Source: Acidobacteriota bacterium | GTDB taxonomy: Bacteria > Acidobacteriota > Blastocatellia > Pyrinomonadales > Pyrinomonadaceae | Reading direction: 5' to 3' | Length of the DNA: 6,569 bases | Assembly (NCBI GenBank): GCA_024640445.1 | Contig: JAHEEZ010000202.1 | Span: forward strand, 1 to 6,569 | Shown: piece by piece, positions 5,821 to 6,569 of the stretch | Numbering within the stretch: position 1 is the stretch's first letter | Layout: each line of letters opens with the position of its first letter | Program-made: the position numbers and the translations under genes | The notes under the pieces: generated by a model | Seen by the model: only the letters and a program-made list of their open reading frames with translations | The model's database searches: none | Told to the model about the DNA's origin: nothing

Positions 5821-6072
5821 GAAATTCTAAGTTAAGAGCAAAAACTGATAATGAAGAGTGACGGAATGCAGGAGCAGGAATGTGCGATACTTACCGCTGA
5901 CCTCTTGCTCTTTTGCGATCGTTCTAGTTTTCAATCACCCTTCGGTATTTCTTCCATCTCTGTTCCACGCGATCGAAACTCGAACTGAACCTCGGGATCT
6001 GCAGTTCTGTTGCCGCGATGAAGCGGGTTGCCGCCGGGAAGAGACTATCAGGTGAGCCAGAAAAAAGTGATA

Positions 6073-6569
6073 CTACTTCAGAAGTTTGGACTCGTGCTTT
6101 GATTTGAGGGCCGGGAGTTCCTTGTAGGACCGATTCAAGGTCGAAAGCAGGTTGTATTTGAAAACGTATGCGATTGCCGCCAGACCGTCCTTGAACCCGA
6201 TCTTCTTTCCTTCTTCGTAGGTGCGCCCGTAATAGCTGATCGGCACTTCGTAAATGGCGCACTTTAATTTCGCGAGTTTTGCAATCACCTCGACCTCGAA
6301 GCCGAAGCCTTTGGAGGTGATCACCATGTTCCGTATGATCTCGCCCCTAAACGCTTTGTAGCACGTCTCGACATCGCTCATATTGAAATTTGTGAGGCAA
6401 TTGGAGCAAAACGTGAGGGTCTTGTTGGCAAGATAGTGGGTAAAATAAAGGACCCGCGCCGTACGCTTGATCATGAATCGGGATCCCAGCGAAGCATCCG
6501 CATGACCATTTATTATCGGCGCGATCACGTCCCCTATCTCATCAGGATCGTATTCGAGGTCCGCGTCCT
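6073..6569 (-). CDS. family 2 glycosyltransferase, C-terminal fragment (polyprenyl-phosphate hexose synthase type)
   Basis: The last 164 residues of a gene that enters from beyond base 6569; the frame is open to the edge. It transfers a sugar from a nucleotide-sugar, probably to a polyprenyl phosphate, at the cytoplasmic membrane. At the edge the frame reads DADLEYDPDEIGDV, the DxD metal/nucleotide-sugar motif region of dolichol-phosphate-mannose-synthase-like GT2 enzymes. ADASLGSRF follows, then NMSDVETCYKAFR, the SKGFGFEVEVIAKLAKL segment, and VPISYYGRTYEEGKKIGFKDG, the family's conserved acceptor-region motif. It stops shortly after this motif with TAG, so there is no C-terminal membrane domain; that is the short soluble or peripheral form. 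An internal GTG at 6528 is not the start, because conserved sequence lies upstream of it. GC is about 49% against about 63% for the E2 gene. It is separated by more than 500 bases from the hydrolase operon, so it is probably a separate transcript. Confidence 0.92.
   Translation of the reverse strand, partial: DADLEYDPDEIGDVIAPIINGHADASLGSRFMIKRTARVLYFTHYLANKTLTFCSNCLTNFNMSDVETCYKAFRGEIIRNMVITSKGFGFEVEVIAKLAKLKCAIYEVPISYYGRTYEEGKKIGFKDGLAAIAYVFKYNLLSTLNRSYKELPALKSKHESKLLK

Larger units (their letters stand above)
5549..6072. other. long non-coding stretch between glycosyltransferase and hydrolase operon
   Basis: No convincing gene is seen on either strand. The short open frames here lack family motifs and good ribosome sites. 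Present are the leader of the hydrolase operon (5549 to about 5625), a weak promoter candidate (5632-5660), and a C4/G4 inverted repeat with an A-rich loop (5700-5714). Two overlapping short hairpins that exclude each other occur at 5743-5755 and 5750-5767, and a 10-base tandem repeat at 5801-5820. An 8-base direct repeat (gttgccgc) starts at 6009 and 6027. The stretch just after the glycosyltransferase stop shows no clear terminator. A decayed gene or a small RNA is possible but not supported. Confidence 0.5.

Noticed and set aside
5673..5861. Small plus-strand frame of 62 codons in the long gap
   Set aside because: No good ribosome site, no motif, and it crosses the tandem repeat. It could be a decayed gene, but nothing supports that.
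5924..6262. Minus-strand frame of 112 codons overlapping the end of the glycosyltransferase
   Set aside because: It is another frame of the conserved glycosyltransferase region and runs into non-coding sequence. The glycosyltransferase frame carries the clear family motifs.
6073..6528. Reading the glycosyltransferase as a complete 151-residue gene starting at GTG 6528
   Set aside because: The frame continues upstream to the window edge with the conserved DADLEYDP motif, so the gene is truncated by the window and not short.

Overview
This looks like bacterial chromosome of moderately high GC. A hand count gives about 63% GC over 661-960. All recognisable genes lie on the minus strand, so the window reads right to left. 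Nothing in it fixes the taxon. The Shine-Dalgarno sequences are purine-rich, genes are tightly packed, and there are no rRNA, tRNA, IS or phage genes. A soil, sediment or metagenome bacterium is plausible, but I would not go further.

Right edge (6073-6569): the C-terminal part of a GT-A family 2 glycosyltransferase of the polyprenyl-phosphate mannose/glucose synthase type. It is clearly lower in GC, about 49%. A gene-poor stretch of about 520 bases follows (5549-6072). It probably holds the promoter and leader of the next operon, plus some small repeats and hairpins.

Centre (2757-5548): three minus-strand genes in close order. They encode an erythromycin-esterase-family hydrolase, a dienelactone-hydrolase-like alpha/beta hydrolase, and a membrane-anchored SRPBCC (START/Bet v1-fold) protein. 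The gaps are 12 and 41 bases, so co-transcription is likely. The first two contain their expected catalytic residues.

Left (1-2684): after a perfect 10-bp inverted repeat come four translationally coupled genes. They are the 2-oxoacid dehydrogenase E1 beta subunit, the E2 dihydrolipoyl acyltransferase (lipoyl, E3-binding and catalytic domains all present), a small acyl carrier protein, and the start of an AMP-forming acetyl/acyl-CoA synthetase. Their junctions are a 2-base gap, a 19-base overlap and a 4-base ATGA overlap.

The most interesting feature is this last module. A lipoyl-dependent acyl-generating complex is coupled to a stand-alone ACP and an acyl-activating enzyme, and no E1 alpha lies upstream of E1 beta. 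The simplest inference is a dedicated route that makes an acyl group from a 2-oxoacid and passes it to the ACP (directly or through CoA), rather than a housekeeping pyruvate dehydrogenase. Substrate and product cannot be read from the sequence.
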